A stretch of DNA of 64,000 nucleotides from Pseudonocardia halophobica (GTDB lineage Bacteria > Actinomycetota > Actinomycetes > Mycobacteriales > Pseudonocardiaceae). A program made the position numbers and the translations under genes. This document shows, piece by piece, positions 6,244 to 15,858 of this stretch; positions within the stretch are counted from its first letter, which is position 1; the number at the start of each line of letters is the position of its first letter. Location: assembly GCF_027922425.1 (NCBI RefSeq), contig NZ_BSFQ01000024.1, positions 47,870 to 111,869 of the forward strand, read 5' to 3'. Below the pieces are notes generated by a model, which saw nothing but the letters and a program-made list of their open reading frames with translations, was not told the origin of the DNA and did not search any database.

Positions 6244-8586
6244 CTAGTCGGCGGCGCGCCGCGCCGCGTAGGCCTCCAGCTCGGCGACCTGCACCGGGTC
6301 GAGGCTCGGCGGGACGGCCCGACGGGCCTTCTCCAGGTGCGCGGCGGTGACCTCGGTGGCGTCGAGCGACTCCCGCATCGCGGTCAGCGCGGCCTCGCGC
6401 AGCACGGCCGCGCAGTCGGCGGCCGAGTAGCCCTCGAGGCCGGCGGCGAGGTCGGCCAGGTCCACGTCCGCGGCCAGCGGGGTGTTGCGGCCCGCCGCGC
6501 GCAGGATGTCGGCGCGCGCCTCGGCGTCGGGCGGCGGCACGAAGACCAGCCGCTCCAGTCGCCCCGGGCGCAGCAGCGCGGGATCGACCAGCTCCGGCCG
6601 GTTCGTCGCGCCGACCACGACGACCTCGCGCAACGGCGTGGCCCCGTCGAGCTCGGTGAGCAGGGCGGCGACCACCCGGTCGGCCACGCCGGAGTCGGTG
6701 GAGCCGCCGCGGCGCGGGGCGAGGGCGTCGACCTCGTCGAGGAACACGAGCGCCGGCGCGGCGTCCGAGGCCTTGCGGAACAGCTCGCGGACCGCCCGCT
6801 CGGACTCGCCCACGTACTTGTCCAGCAGCTCGGCGCCCTTCACCGAGAACACGTTGAGCTGACCGGATCCGGCCAACGCGCGGAGCAGGAAGGTCTTGCC
6901 GCCGCCGGGCGGCCCGTAGAGCAGCACGCCGCGCGGGGCCTCGACCCCGAGCCGGGCGAAGGAGTCCGGGTACCGCAGCGGCCAGAGCACCGCCTCCGTG
7001 AGCGCCTGCTTCACCTCGGTCATGTCGCCCACCTGGTCGAGGGTGAGGCCGCCGGTCTGCAGGGTGCCGGTGGAGGACATGGAGATCGGCCGCACCGACC
7101 CCACCGCGCCGAGCAGGTCGGCCATCTCGATCCGGGCGCCGTCCGCCTCCGGAGCGGCCGCGGGCTCGACGGGACCGGGGGCGGCGTCGTCGACCACCGC
7201 CGGGGCCGGGACCTCGGCGGGGCTGCTCCCGGCCCCGTGGCGCAGCGCCGCGGTCACCGCGGCCTCGCGGCGGACCGCGGCCAGGTCGGCCACGACGAAC
7301 CCGGGGGTGCGCGAGGCGACCGCGGCGAGGTCGACGTCCTCGGCCAGCGGGACGTCGGCGAGCAGCCGGCGGAGCAGGTCGGCCCGCACCGACGCGTCGG
7401 GCAGGCCCAGCCCGAGCTCCCGGTCGGCCAGGTCGGGGGCCCGCAACCGCGGGTCGACGGCCTCGGGCGCCGCCGTCGTCGCGACGAGGGCGAGGTTCGG
7501 GGTGCCGATCGCCTCCCGCAGCCCGTCGAGGACCAGGGTGGCGAGCGGCGGCGGCGAGGCGGCGGGCAGCAGCGCGTCGACGTCCGTGACGAGCAGGACC
7601 ACCGGACGTCCGGCACCGGCCTCGCCGCGGGCCCGGGTCAGGCACTCCTGCACCCGCGCCGCGGCCGACGCCGGCTCCAGCGCCGCGATCGCCGGCCCCG
7701 GCAGCTCCACGCAGCCGGCCCCGACCGCGCTCGCCACGCTGTGGACCAGCGTCGTCTTCCCGACGCCCTCCGGCCCGGTCACCAGTACCCCGAGCCGGGG
7801 CGTGCCGCCGAGGCGGACCAGCAGCTCGGGCCGCGAGAAGGTCAGCTCCAGCCACTCGACGAGCCGGCGCGCGGGCGCGGTGTTGCCGACCAGGGCGTCG
7901 AGCGGGAGCGTCGGCTCCGCCGTCGCGTCCGGGACGGGCGGGGCCGGCGGTGCCGGGTGCGGCGCGGCGGGCCTGCCCGACGGCCGCGGCTCGGCGGCCG
8001 GGGCCGCCGGGGAGTCCGCCGTCGTCGGGCCGTCCAGCCAGCCGACGACGGTGGTCGGGTGCACCGAGACGGGACCGGGCGGGTCGGCTTGCGAGACCGT
8101 GACCAGCTCGCTGGTCCAGGCCCCGCCGATCGCGGCGGCGAGGGCGCGGCGGGCCTTCGGGACGTCCGCCCCGGGCGGCGGGGCGATGTCCTGCGGCAGC
8201 AGGGACACGGCGTCGCCGCCGGTCAGGACCTTGCCGAGCAGCGCGAGCCGGGCGGTGGCCGGCGGGACGGCGCTGCGCACCAGCCGCGAGCCGGCGAGCA
8301 CCACCCGCCGGGCCGGGGCCACCGCCACCGGCCCGACGACCACGGACGCCCCGTCGGTGAGGCCGGCGTTGGAGAGGGTGACGTCGTCGAGCAGGGCCTG
8401 GCCGGGCGCGGCCGCCGGGTCGCCGGCGACGGCGAGGGCGCTGGTAGCCCGGGCGCCGGTGAGGGTGACGGCGTCCCAGCTGCGCAGGTGCAGCGCGTCG
8501 AGCACCTCGGGGTGGAGCCGCACGACGCCCCGCCGGGCGTCGACGGCGGACGTGGCGAGGCGGGCGACCAACGTGATCACGGGCAC
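6244..8586 (-). CDS. CDC48/p97-type tandem AAA+ ATPase
   Basis: The 780-aa protein has a CDC48-like N-domain (about residues 1-95), a variable region, and two AAA modules, the layout of CDC48/VAT unfoldases. D1 has a Walker A GPEGVGKTTL near 267, but its Walker B reads VLLVTDVDALL, with Val where the catalytic Glu normally is, and no RPGR sensor motif follows. D2 is canonical: GPPGGGKTFL near 555, LVFLDEVDAL near 611, GATNRPE and RPGRLER. D1 therefore probably binds but does not hydrolyse ATP. Family knowledge suggests protein remodelling or unfolding; substrates are unknown. Start is GTG at 8586; a second GTG lies two codons later. It follows pssA by 64 nt and may be its operon partner. Confidence 0.9.
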   Translation of the reverse strand: MPVITLVARLATSAVDARRGVVRLHPEVLDALHLRSWDAVTLTGARATSALAVAGDPAAAPGQALLDDVTLSNAGLTDGASVVVGPVAVAPARRVVLAGSRLVRSAVPPATARLALLGKVLTGGDAVSLLPQDIAPPPGADVPKARRALAAAIGGAWTSELVTVSQADPPGPVSVHPTTVVGWLDGPTTADSPAAPAAEPRPSGRPAAPHPAPPAPPVPDATAEPTLPLDALVGNTAPARRLVEWLELTFSRPELLVRLGGTPRLGVLVTGPEGVGKTTLVHSVASAVGAGCVELPGPAIAALEPASAAARVQECLTRARGEAGAGRPVVLLVTDVDALLPAASPPPLATLVLDGLREAIGTPNLALVATTAAPEAVDPRLRAPDLADRELGLGLPDASVRADLLRRLLADVPLAEDVDLAAVASRTPGFVVADLAAVRREAAVTAALRHGAGSSPAEVPAPAVVDDAAPGPVEPAAAPEADGARIEMADLLGAVGSVRPISMSSTGTLQTGGLTLDQVGDMTEVKQALTEAVLWPLRYPDSFARLGVEAPRGVLLYGPPGGGKTFLLRALAGSGQLNVFSVKGAELLDKYVGESERAVRELFRKASDAAPALVFLDEVDALAPRRGGSTDSGVADRVVAALLTELDGATPLREVVVVGATNRPELVDPALLRPGRLERLVFVPPPDAEARADILRAAGRNTPLAADVDLADLAAGLEGYSAADCAAVLREAALTAMRESLDATEVTAAHLEKARRAVPPSLDPVQVAELEAYAARRAAD

Positions 8587-8650
8587 CGGTTCACCGTATC
8601 GATCCGATCGGGGCGTCCTGCGGGGTCGGGCCGCCGTTCGACGGCTGCCC

Positions 8651-9655
8651 TCACCGGCGCCGCAGCCCCCGGCGGCGCTCGGTGCTGGGCAACCGCCGGG
8701 TCTGCCCGAGCGGGCGCATCGGGCGGACCGGGCGCGCGGGGCCGCCGTCGAACGGCTCGACGGGGTCCTCCGCGCTGCGGCGCCGCACCATCCCGCCCAT
8801 GTTGCGGGCGACGGCGATGGTCCGGCCGGCGACCCGGCGGCGCAGCGGCGGCCGCAGGCCGAGCCGGCGGGCCGCCCGGGCGGCTCGGTCGCCGGCCCGG
8901 CGCTCGCGCACCGGCACGCCCCACGCCTCCGGGTGCCGCTCCAGCCACTTGTAGCGGTACACCGTGTACGGGATGAGCAGCAGGTAGCCGACGCCGATCA
9001 GCGCCATCCCGAGGAAGGGCGCGGTCAGCAGGATCGCCGCGGCCACCCCGACCAGCACGAGCAGCGGCGCGACGTACCGCGGCCGCACGCGCGCGGTCTT
9101 CAGCGAGAGCGTGGGGATGCGGCTGACCATGAGCGCCGCGGTGCACAGCGCCCACACCCCGACCGTGACCGGCGACGACCACCAGCCCGGGCCGAAGTGC
9201 AGGAAGAGGTAGAGGGGGATGCCGGCCGTGAGCGCCGCCGCCGGGGCCGGGACCCCGACGAAGAACTCCTTGGCGAACGGCGGCTGGTCCTCGTCGTCGA
9301 TCAGGGTGTTGAAGCGGGCCAGCCGCAGCGCCATGCAGACGGCGAAGATCAGCGCGACCACCCAGCCGAGCCGGGTGCCCTGCAGCGACCAGATGTAGAT
9401 GACCAGCGCCGGGGCGACGCCGAAGGACACCAGGTCCGCCAGCGAGTCCAGCTCCTGCCCGATGCGGCTGCTGGCGTCGAGCAGGCGGGCGAGGCCGCCG
9501 TCGAGGGCGTCGCACAGGGCGGCCGCGCCCGCGGCGGCGATGCACAGCTCGAACCGGCCGGCCAGCGCGAAGTTGACCGCCGAGAGCCCGGCGCAGAGCG
9601 CGAGGACGGTGACGGCGTTGGGCAGCAGCCTCACGCCCGCCTGGTAGGTGTTCAC
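8651..9655 (-). CDS. pssA: CDP-diacylglycerol--serine O-phosphatidyltransferase
   Basis: The 334-aa membrane enzyme makes phosphatidylserine from CDP-diacylglycerol and serine. The CDP-alcohol phosphatidyltransferase signature DGxxAR-x8-GxxxDxxxD is complete at about residues 52-75 (starting DGGLARLLD). Several membrane helices follow. The last 100 residues or so are a basic, Arg-rich cytoplasmic tail, longer than in many homologues. Its GTG start overlaps the psd stop codon (GTGA at 9652-9655), so psd-pssA is a translationally coupled pair for phosphatidylethanolamine synthesis. Confidence 0.95.
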   Translation of the reverse strand: MNTYQAGVRLLPNAVTVLALCAGLSAVNFALAGRFELCIAAAGAAALCDALDGGLARLLDASSRIGQELDSLADLVSFGVAPALVIYIWSLQGTRLGWVVALIFAVCMALRLARFNTLIDDEDQPPFAKEFFVGVPAPAAALTAGIPLYLFLHFGPGWWSSPVTVGVWALCTAALMVSRIPTLSLKTARVRPRYVAPLLVLVGVAAAILLTAPFLGMALIGVGYLLLIPYTVYRYKWLERHPEAWGVPVRERRAGDRAARAARRLGLRPPLRRRVAGRTIAVARNMGGMVRRRSAEDPVEPFDGGPARPVRPMRPLGQTRRLPSTERRRGLRRR

Positions 9656-10512
9656 GGCCGGTCCTTGTCGACGGCGTCGTTCACCACGGCCTCCTGCCCC
9701 ACGGCGTCCTTCACCACGGCGAGGTCCGCAAGGACGGTCTCCCCGCCGATGGTGCGCTGCCCCACCGACACCTCGGGGGCGACGCCCGGCGGGAGGTAGG
9801 TGTCGACGCGCGAGCCGAACCGGATGAGCCCGTAGGTCTCACCCGCGGCGACCTCGTCGCCCGGCTTCACGTCGCAGCGGATCCGCCGCGCCAGCAGCCC
9901 GGCGATCTGGACGACGCCGACCAGGTGCCCGGACTGCGTCTCCAGGACCAGGGCGTTGCGCTCGTTGTCCTCGCTCGCCTTGTCCAGGTCCGCGGAGAGG
10001 AAGGCGCCGGGGCGGTACTCGACCGAGCGGATCCGGCCGTGCATCGGGATGCGCTGGACATGCACGTCGAGCACGGAGAGGAACACGCTGACCCGGGTGA
10101 CCGGCTCGCGCGGCAGGTCCAGCTCCGCGGGCGGGACGACCTCGGAGATCAGCGCGACGGTGCCGTCGGCCGGGGCGAGGACGGCACCCGGCCGCGGCGG
10201 CGGCACGCGTCGCGGCGCGCGGAAGAAGGCCGCGGTGGCGGCGGTGGCCAGCAGGCCCACACCGGTACCCCGGCCCGTCAGCAGCCGGACTGCGCCGGCC
10301 GCGGCCGCGACGGCGGCGATGATCGGGCGGCCGCCGGGATGCAGCGGCGGGACGGCCTCGCGCACCAGCTTCGCGGCGTGCAGCACCGGGTTCTCGCCGC
10401 CGGTGGCCGGCGGGGCACCCGCCGAATGCAGCTCGGAGGTGGTCCCGGGCCTGTCGTGGGGGCCGGCCCCGGGTGCGCCCGGGGGCGGGGTCGCGGGGGT
10501 GGTCGCGGCCAT
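9652..10512 (-). CDS. psd: phosphatidylserine decarboxylase proenzyme
   Basis: The enzyme decarboxylates phosphatidylserine to phosphatidylethanolamine. It is made as a proenzyme that cuts itself at a Gly-Ser pair to form the pyruvoyl group; the pair is visible in LIRFGSRVDTYLPPG near residue 240. ADGTVALISEV, VHVQRIPMHGRI and the VEYRPGAFLSADLDKASEDN segment are family signatures. The chosen ATG at 10512 gives 286 aa with a GAGGAG upstream; its first 45 or so residues are Pro/Ala-rich, so a later start is possible, closer to the usual 230-240 aa. It is first in an operon with pssA and has a long leader with two hairpins. Confidence 0.92.
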   Translation of the reverse strand: MAATTPATPPPGAPGAGPHDRPGTTSELHSAGAPPATGGENPVLHAAKLVREAVPPLHPGGRPIIAAVAAAAGAVRLLTGRGTGVGLLATAATAAFFRAPRRVPPPRPGAVLAPADGTVALISEVVPPAELDLPREPVTRVSVFLSVLDVHVQRIPMHGRIRSVEYRPGAFLSADLDKASEDNERNALVLETQSGHLVGVVQIAGLLARRIRCDVKPGDEVAAGETYGLIRFGSRVDTYLPPGVAPEVSVGQRTIGGETVLADLAVVKDAVGQEAVVNDAVDKDRP

Positions 10513-10668
10513 GGTGCCAGCGGCTCCTCGTCGGCAACGCCGGTTCTCCCGGTCTCCCGGCCGGTGCGGGAGGGAGGGCGCGGGCGCCACGCTACTGCGA
10601 TCCCGGGACCGGGCGGTGGGGCCCCTGCGGGCCCGACGGCCGAACGGGGCGGTACGCCGCTCGACAGC

Positions 10669-10712
10669 AAAGGGCCGGGGCCGCCATCCCCCGAGACGGC
10701 GACCCCGGCCTT
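10669..10712 (-). terminator. terminator-like hairpin inside the psd leader
   Basis: On the minus strand the arms AAGGCCGGGGTCGCCGTC and GATGGCGGCCCCGGCCCTT pair with one bulge and two G-U pairs, followed by a T. It lies about 160 nt before psd and downstream of the predicted psd start site, so it may terminate transcription conditionally or may belong to readthrough from moeA. Confidence 0.45.
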
Positions 10713-10938
10713 GGAACCGCTCGTCCGCTCCCCAGCGACGGGCGGTAGGTCCTGTGCGTCGAGAGGTGGTTACCCGCCCCCCGCTCAAAGTATCCCCAGC
10801 ACCCGACCGATCGTCCAGATCAATCCGCGAGGAACTGGATGATCTGCACCGATCGGCCGAACACTCACCTGGTAAGACGTCCCGGCGGCGCGAAGTGTTG
10901 CACCCTCCGCATGTGATGCGTACCACTTTCCGGGTGAC

Positions 10939-10958
10939 AGGGGGACGCCGTACCCCCT
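10939..10958 (-). terminator. weak hairpin just after moeA
   Basis: AGGGGG and CCCCCT enclose 8 nt just beyond the moeA stop codon. It is short but correctly placed to end the moeA transcript. Confidence 0.35.
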
Positions 10959-10967
10959 AAAGGCCCC

Positions 10968-12215
10968 TCACAGAGCGCTGTCGAGCAGCCACACCTCGAG
11001 TTCGTCCCCCGGATGCACGCCCGTGGCCTCGGCCGGCACCACGAACAGGCAGTCCGCCCTGGCCAGAGCCGCGAGCATGTGCGAGGCGGGCGACCCGACC
11101 TCGCCGACCGTGCCGTCCCGCGCGTCGAGCGTGCCGCGGCGGAACTGCGTGCGCCCGGCGGGCGAGCGGAGCGCCTCGCGCGAGCGGGCCGTGACGACCG
11201 GCCTGTCGGGGTACGGGTGGCCCATCGCCCGGCGCAGCACGGGGCGCACGAACACCTCGAAGGAGACCTGGGAGCTCACCGGGTTGCCCGGCAGCGTGAC
11301 GACCGGGCAGCTGACCTCGCCGAACTCGACCACACCCGCGCCCTGCGGGCCACCCGGCTGCATGCCGACCTTGACGAACTCCACGCCGTGGCCGGTCAGC
11401 GCGTCCTTCACCACCTCGTAGGCCCCCGCGCTCACCCCGCCGGAGGTCACCACCAGGTCGACGCCCGCGACGATCCGCTCGGCGAGGACCTTCCGGAACT
11501 GCTCGACGTCGTCTGGGACGAAGCGGAGCTGGTCTGCGGTGCCGCCCGCGTCCCGCACCGCCGCGGCGAGCATGGCGCCGTTGGACTCGTAGATCTGGCC
11601 GGGCGCGAGCGGCTCGCCCGGCGCGACGAGCTCGGAGCCGGTGGAGAGGACGAGGACGTGCGGCCGGCGGCGCACCGGCAGCGTGGCCCGGCCGACCGCG
11701 GCGGCGACCCCGATCTGCGCGGCACCGAGGACGGTGCCGGCGTCGAGCACCGCGGTGCCCTCGAAAACGTCCTCGCCGACGGTGCGCACGTGCGTGCCGG
11801 CCGCGGGCGCCGCGGAGATCGCCACCCGCTCGGTGCCGCCGTCCGTCAGCTCGACCTGGACGATCGCGTCGGCACCCGCGGGCACCGGGGCGCCGGTCAT
11901 GATCCGGGCGGCGGTGCCGGGCTCCAGCGGCGGCACGTCCGTGCGCCCCGCCGGGATGTCGGCGGCGACGGGCAGGGTGACCGGGCTGTCCGCGGTGGCC
12001 CCCGCCACGTCGGCGGCCCGGACGGCGTACCCGTCCATCGCGGAGTTGTCGAAGGGCGGCAGGGAGATCGCCGCGGTGACCGGCTCGGCGAGCACCCGCC
12101 CGCGCGCCTCCGCGAGCGGCACGACCTCCACCCCGGTGGGCGGCAGGAGGGCCGCGACGACGGCCCGGTGCTCCTCGACGGTGCGGGGCGGTTTCGCGGC
12201 ACTCACACCGGCCAT
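10968..12215 (-). CDS. moeA: molybdopterin molybdenumtransferase MoeA
   Basis: The roughly 415-aa enzyme inserts molybdate into adenylylated molybdopterin, the last step of basic Mo-cofactor synthesis. Family motifs are clear: LPPFDNSAMDGYA near residue 50, MTGAPVPAGADAIV near 105, LSTGSELV, TSGGVSAGAYE and LPGNPVSS. I chose the ATG at 12215 (MAGVSAAKPP), although a GTG at 12206 is also possible; the frame stays open to 12269, but that would overlap the CIRCE element of groEL. It is divergent from groEL. Together with moaC, moaB and moaE elsewhere in the window it covers much of the Mo-cofactor pathway. Confidence 0.94.
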   Translation of the reverse strand: MAGVSAAKPPRTVEEHRAVVAALLPPTGVEVVPLAEARGRVLAEPVTAAISLPPFDNSAMDGYAVRAADVAGATADSPVTLPVAADIPAGRTDVPPLEPGTAARIMTGAPVPAGADAIVQVELTDGGTERVAISAAPAAGTHVRTVGEDVFEGTAVLDAGTVLGAAQIGVAAAVGRATLPVRRRPHVLVLSTGSELVAPGEPLAPGQIYESNGAMLAAAVRDAGGTADQLRFVPDDVEQFRKVLAERIVAGVDLVVTSGGVSAGAYEVVKDALTGHGVEFVKVGMQPGGPQGAGVVEFGEVSCPVVTLPGNPVSSQVSFEVFVRPVLRRAMGHPYPDRPVVTARSREALRSPAGRTQFRRGTLDARDGTVGEVGSPASHMLAALARADCLFVVPAEATGVHPGDELEVWLLDSAL

Positions 12216-12258
12216 CCTGCCGCAGGGCCGACACCACGGTCGGGTCGACCCGCGCTCG

Positions 12259-12285
12259 GTTGCACTCACCCACCCCGAGTGCTAA
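12259..12285. promoter_or_regulatory. CIRCE element 1 (HrcA operator)
   Basis: GCACTC-N9-GAGTGCTAA matches the CIRCE consensus TTAGCACTC-N9-GAGTGCTAA, with the 5' half slightly degenerate (GTTGCACTC). It lies about 130 nt upstream of groEL. Confidence 0.88.
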
Positions 12286-12293
12286 AAACGGCG

Positions 12294-12320
12294 CTGGCAC
12301 TCGCCTGTCGGGAGTGCCAG
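12294..12320. promoter_or_regulatory. CIRCE element 2 (HrcA operator)
   Basis: CTGGCACTC-N9-GAGTGCCAG is a perfect dyad with the CIRCE core and spacing, 8 nt after the first element. Two tandem sites suggest tight HrcA repression of groEL. Confidence 0.85.
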
Positions 12321-12413
12321 GTCGGGCCGGTGAGGCCGGCGCAGGGTTGCCGGCCGTCCGTCGCGGGCGCCGTGTTCGAACCGACGAGTCATCCCAACCG
12401 GAGGACCACCCCC

Positions 12414-14042
<1,629 letters not shown>

Positions 14043-14067
14043 GTCCGGCCACCTGGTTCGTCCCGCG

Positions 14068-14095
14068 GGGGCGGTGGGCTTCGGCCCGCCGCCCC
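14068..14095 (+). terminator. groEL terminator with UUCG loop
   Basis: A 12-bp stem (GGGGCGGTGGGC with GCCCGCCGCCCC, one G-U pair) is capped by a TTCG tetraloop 26 nt after the groEL stop codon. Confidence 0.85.
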
Positions 14096-14111
14096 TGCGG
14101 CGTTCTCGGGG

Positions 14112-14531
14112 TCAGCCCGCCATCCACAGCCAGACGCTGCCGCCCGCCACGAGGAACGTCGGGACCAGCGCGATCAGCACCGGCCAGACCCGCCGCGCCC
14201 CGCTCGTCGCGAACCAGAAGCCGATCGGCCAGGCGATCGCGACCGCGCCCATGACCGCGCCGAACATCACGCCGCCCGCATCAGCGAGACCCAGGCCGAA
14301 CGCGATCCCCATCAGGCCGAACAGGGCGGGCCAGAAGGCGCAGAGGACCGTCAGGGTCAGCCCGGCGATCCGTGTCGCCAGCACCGCCGGCGGCGCCGGC
14401 CGCCGCCCGTGGGGCTCCTCGGGCAGGCCGGTGGGGAGGGTCGGGAGGCGGGGCGCGGGAAGGGTCGGGGGTGGGGCGGTGGGCCGGGTCCACCGTGCCG
14501 CATCGGGATCGTGGTGCGGTGTCGTGGTCAC
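14112..14531 (-). CDS. hypothetical membrane protein with Pro-rich N-terminus
   Basis: The 139-aa protein begins with about 45 Pro/Thr-rich residues and continues with three hydrophobic segments (about residues 55-80, 82-105 and 112-135), so it is a small integral membrane protein. The layout recalls short actinobacterial CD225- or DUF4190-type proteins, but I cannot assign a family. I chose the GTG at 14531 (VTTTPHHDPDAARW); the frame is open 30 codons further upstream with less protein-like sequence. It converges with groEL across the terminator. Confidence 0.6.
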   Translation of the reverse strand: MTTTPHHDPDAARWTRPTAPPPTLPAPRLPTLPTGLPEEPHGRRPAPPAVLATRIAGLTLTVLCAFWPALFGLMGIAFGLGLADAGGVMFGAVMGAVAIAWPIGFWFATSGARRVWPVLIALVPTFLVAGGSVWLWMAG

Positions 14532-14659
14532 GGGCCCGACGCTACGAATCCGCAGGTCGCACGGCAGTCGTGCCACCACCACAGCCCTCGGCGGCCAGCA
14601 GGTGATCCTTCCGGGTGTCACCCTGCGGCTGTCGCCACAGCAGTCCCGTGCCTCTCACC

Positions 14660-14758
14660 GCCGTTGATCATTGCGAGTGACACGTGATCGTCAGGGCGGC
14701 AGCACTCCTGTCCCGCTCGGACCGATCATGCGCTGCCCGGAGCGATCAGTGAGAACGC
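14660..14758. repeat. short degenerate repeats 3' of DUF559 gene
   Basis: This AT-richer spacer holds several GATCA-containing units (such as CTCGCAATGATCAACGG on the minus strand) and small dyads like those on the other side of the DUF559 gene at 15650-15858. Similarity is by eye. Confidence 0.35.
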
Positions 14759-15649
14759 TCAGAGGTGACCCGCCAGCCGGGCCGGGTCGAGCCCACGCGC
14801 CCGGCAGGCCGCCTCCAGCTCGCGGCGCACCCTCGCCGCCACACGCTCCGGGTGCCGGTGGACCTCGACCGCCGAGAACCGCACCACCCGCCAGCCCGCC
14901 CGCGCGAGGTGCGCCTCTCGCGCCAGGTCGCGCAGTGCCCGTTCCGGCTCGAGGTGGTCGCCGCCGTTGTACTCGAAGGCGAGCAGGAGCAGCGGGTACG
15001 ACAGGTCGAGCTCGTACGGGCCGACCGGATGCTGGAGGACCGGGCGTGGCAGGCCGGCGTCGCCGATCGCGAGCCGGATCCGCGTCTCCATCGGCGACCC
15101 CGAGCGGCGGTCGGCGCGCCGCACGATCTTCGGGAGGCGCGCGCTCCCCCGCGCACCCAGGTGTCGCGTTCGCAGCGCCAGCAGCTCGCTCGGCTCGAAC
15201 TCCCCGACCCGTGCCAGGGCGTCGACGGCCACGATCCCGTCCCACAGCGGACCGCGACAGGCGAGGTCGAACGCGGTACGGAGGGCCGAGGTCACCCGCA
15301 CGCCGTCGACCAGCATGGTCTCGCCCGTGAGGAGCCGGCCGCGGCGCACCCGCAGGCCCGGCTGTCCCCGCTGCGTGCCGCCCGGCACCACGAGATCCAC
15401 GAGCGCATTCGCCGGGCCGCACGACGCACCCAGGAGCTCGGCCGCGGCCCATCCGCCGACCGCACCGCGTCCCTCGACGAGCAGGTAGGCACCTCGGGCA
15501 CGCACCGCCAGGTGTGACGGGTCGAGGCCGGGTGCGGCGGGGACGTAGACGTCGGAGAACAGCCGGTGGAAACGGGGGCCGCGCAGCTGCCCGGGCGTCG
15601 CCCACCCGGCCGCCACCGCCGCGGAGCCCCGGAACGGTCGATTCAGCAC
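14759..15649 (-). CDS. DUF559-type endonuclease-fold protein with AbiEi-like N-terminus
   Basis: The 296-aa protein has an N-terminal region like the AbiEi/HTH-type antitoxin fold (about residues 1-190, starting VLNRPFRGSAAVAAGWATPG) and a C-terminal Vsr/PD-(D/E)XK-like DUF559 domain. Nuclease-type residues are visible: the Glu of SPMETRIRLAI, the Asp of YELDLSYP, and the Glu-Tyr of LAFEYNGGDH, then LAREAHLARAGWRVVRF. Such genes occur in many copies in actinobacterial genomes; their function is unknown, though defence or toxin-antitoxin roles have been suggested. I chose the GTG at 15649; the frame is open further upstream over repeat sequence. It is monocistronic and flanked on both sides by short GATCA-rich repeats. 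Confidence 0.75.
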   Translation of the reverse strand: MLNRPFRGSAAVAAGWATPGQLRGPRFHRLFSDVYVPAAPGLDPSHLAVRARGAYLLVEGRGAVGGWAAAELLGASCGPANALVDLVVPGGTQRGQPGLRVRRGRLLTGETMLVDGVRVTSALRTAFDLACRGPLWDGIVAVDALARVGEFEPSELLALRTRHLGARGSARLPKIVRRADRRSGSPMETRIRLAIGDAGLPRPVLQHPVGPYELDLSYPLLLLAFEYNGGDHLEPERALRDLAREAHLARAGWRVVRFSAVEVHRHPERVAARVRRELEAACRARGLDPARLAGHL

Positions 15650-15858
15650 GCCCCTTGGACGGCTCCTGGATCCGCTCCGTTCATGATCTTTCCGAGCGCC
15701 ACGGTGCGGTCGCATGCATGACGCTCCGGTACCGCTCGCGTCGATCACCGCTACCGTGATCGATCCGAGGGCCACGGGAGCGTCAGCGCGAGAGTGCTCC
15801 CGTGACCGCCGGATGGATCATGGCGACGGATCACGATGGGGAGCAGCACCGCGCCCGA
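15650..15858. repeat. cluster of short inverted and direct repeats 5' of DUF559 gene
   Basis: The spacer contains TCGATCAC-N7-GTGATCGA (near 15740-15762), ACGGGAGC-N14-GCTCCCGT (near 15774-15803), and two related direct units around CCGTGGC(C/G)CTCGGA with GATCA after them. No gene is evident. The units resemble those downstream of the DUF559 gene. Confidence 0.45.

Larger units (their letters stand above)
10513..10967 (-). promoter_or_regulatory. intergenic leader of psd with promoter and two hairpins
   Basis: These 455 nt hold no convincing gene. On the minus strand a TACTTT -10-like hexamer (10787-10792) would place a start near 10780. Directly downstream come a stem-loop (10740-10779, arms GGGCGGGTA and TACCGCCC) and then a long terminator-like hairpin (10669-10712) ending in TTT, before psd. 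This order, start, aptamer-like stem, terminator, gene, resembles an attenuator or riboswitch, but I recognise no known family. Confidence 0.4.

Noticed and set aside
10740..10779. Mo-cofactor riboswitch in the psd/moeA spacer
   Set aside because: It lies downstream of moeA and upstream of psd in the direction of transcription, and I see no match to the Moco motif.
11013..12413. 467-codon N-terminal extension in frame with groEL
   Set aside because: It is antisense to moeA and crosses both CIRCE operators. GroEL families start at MAKQI, which has its own GGAGG.
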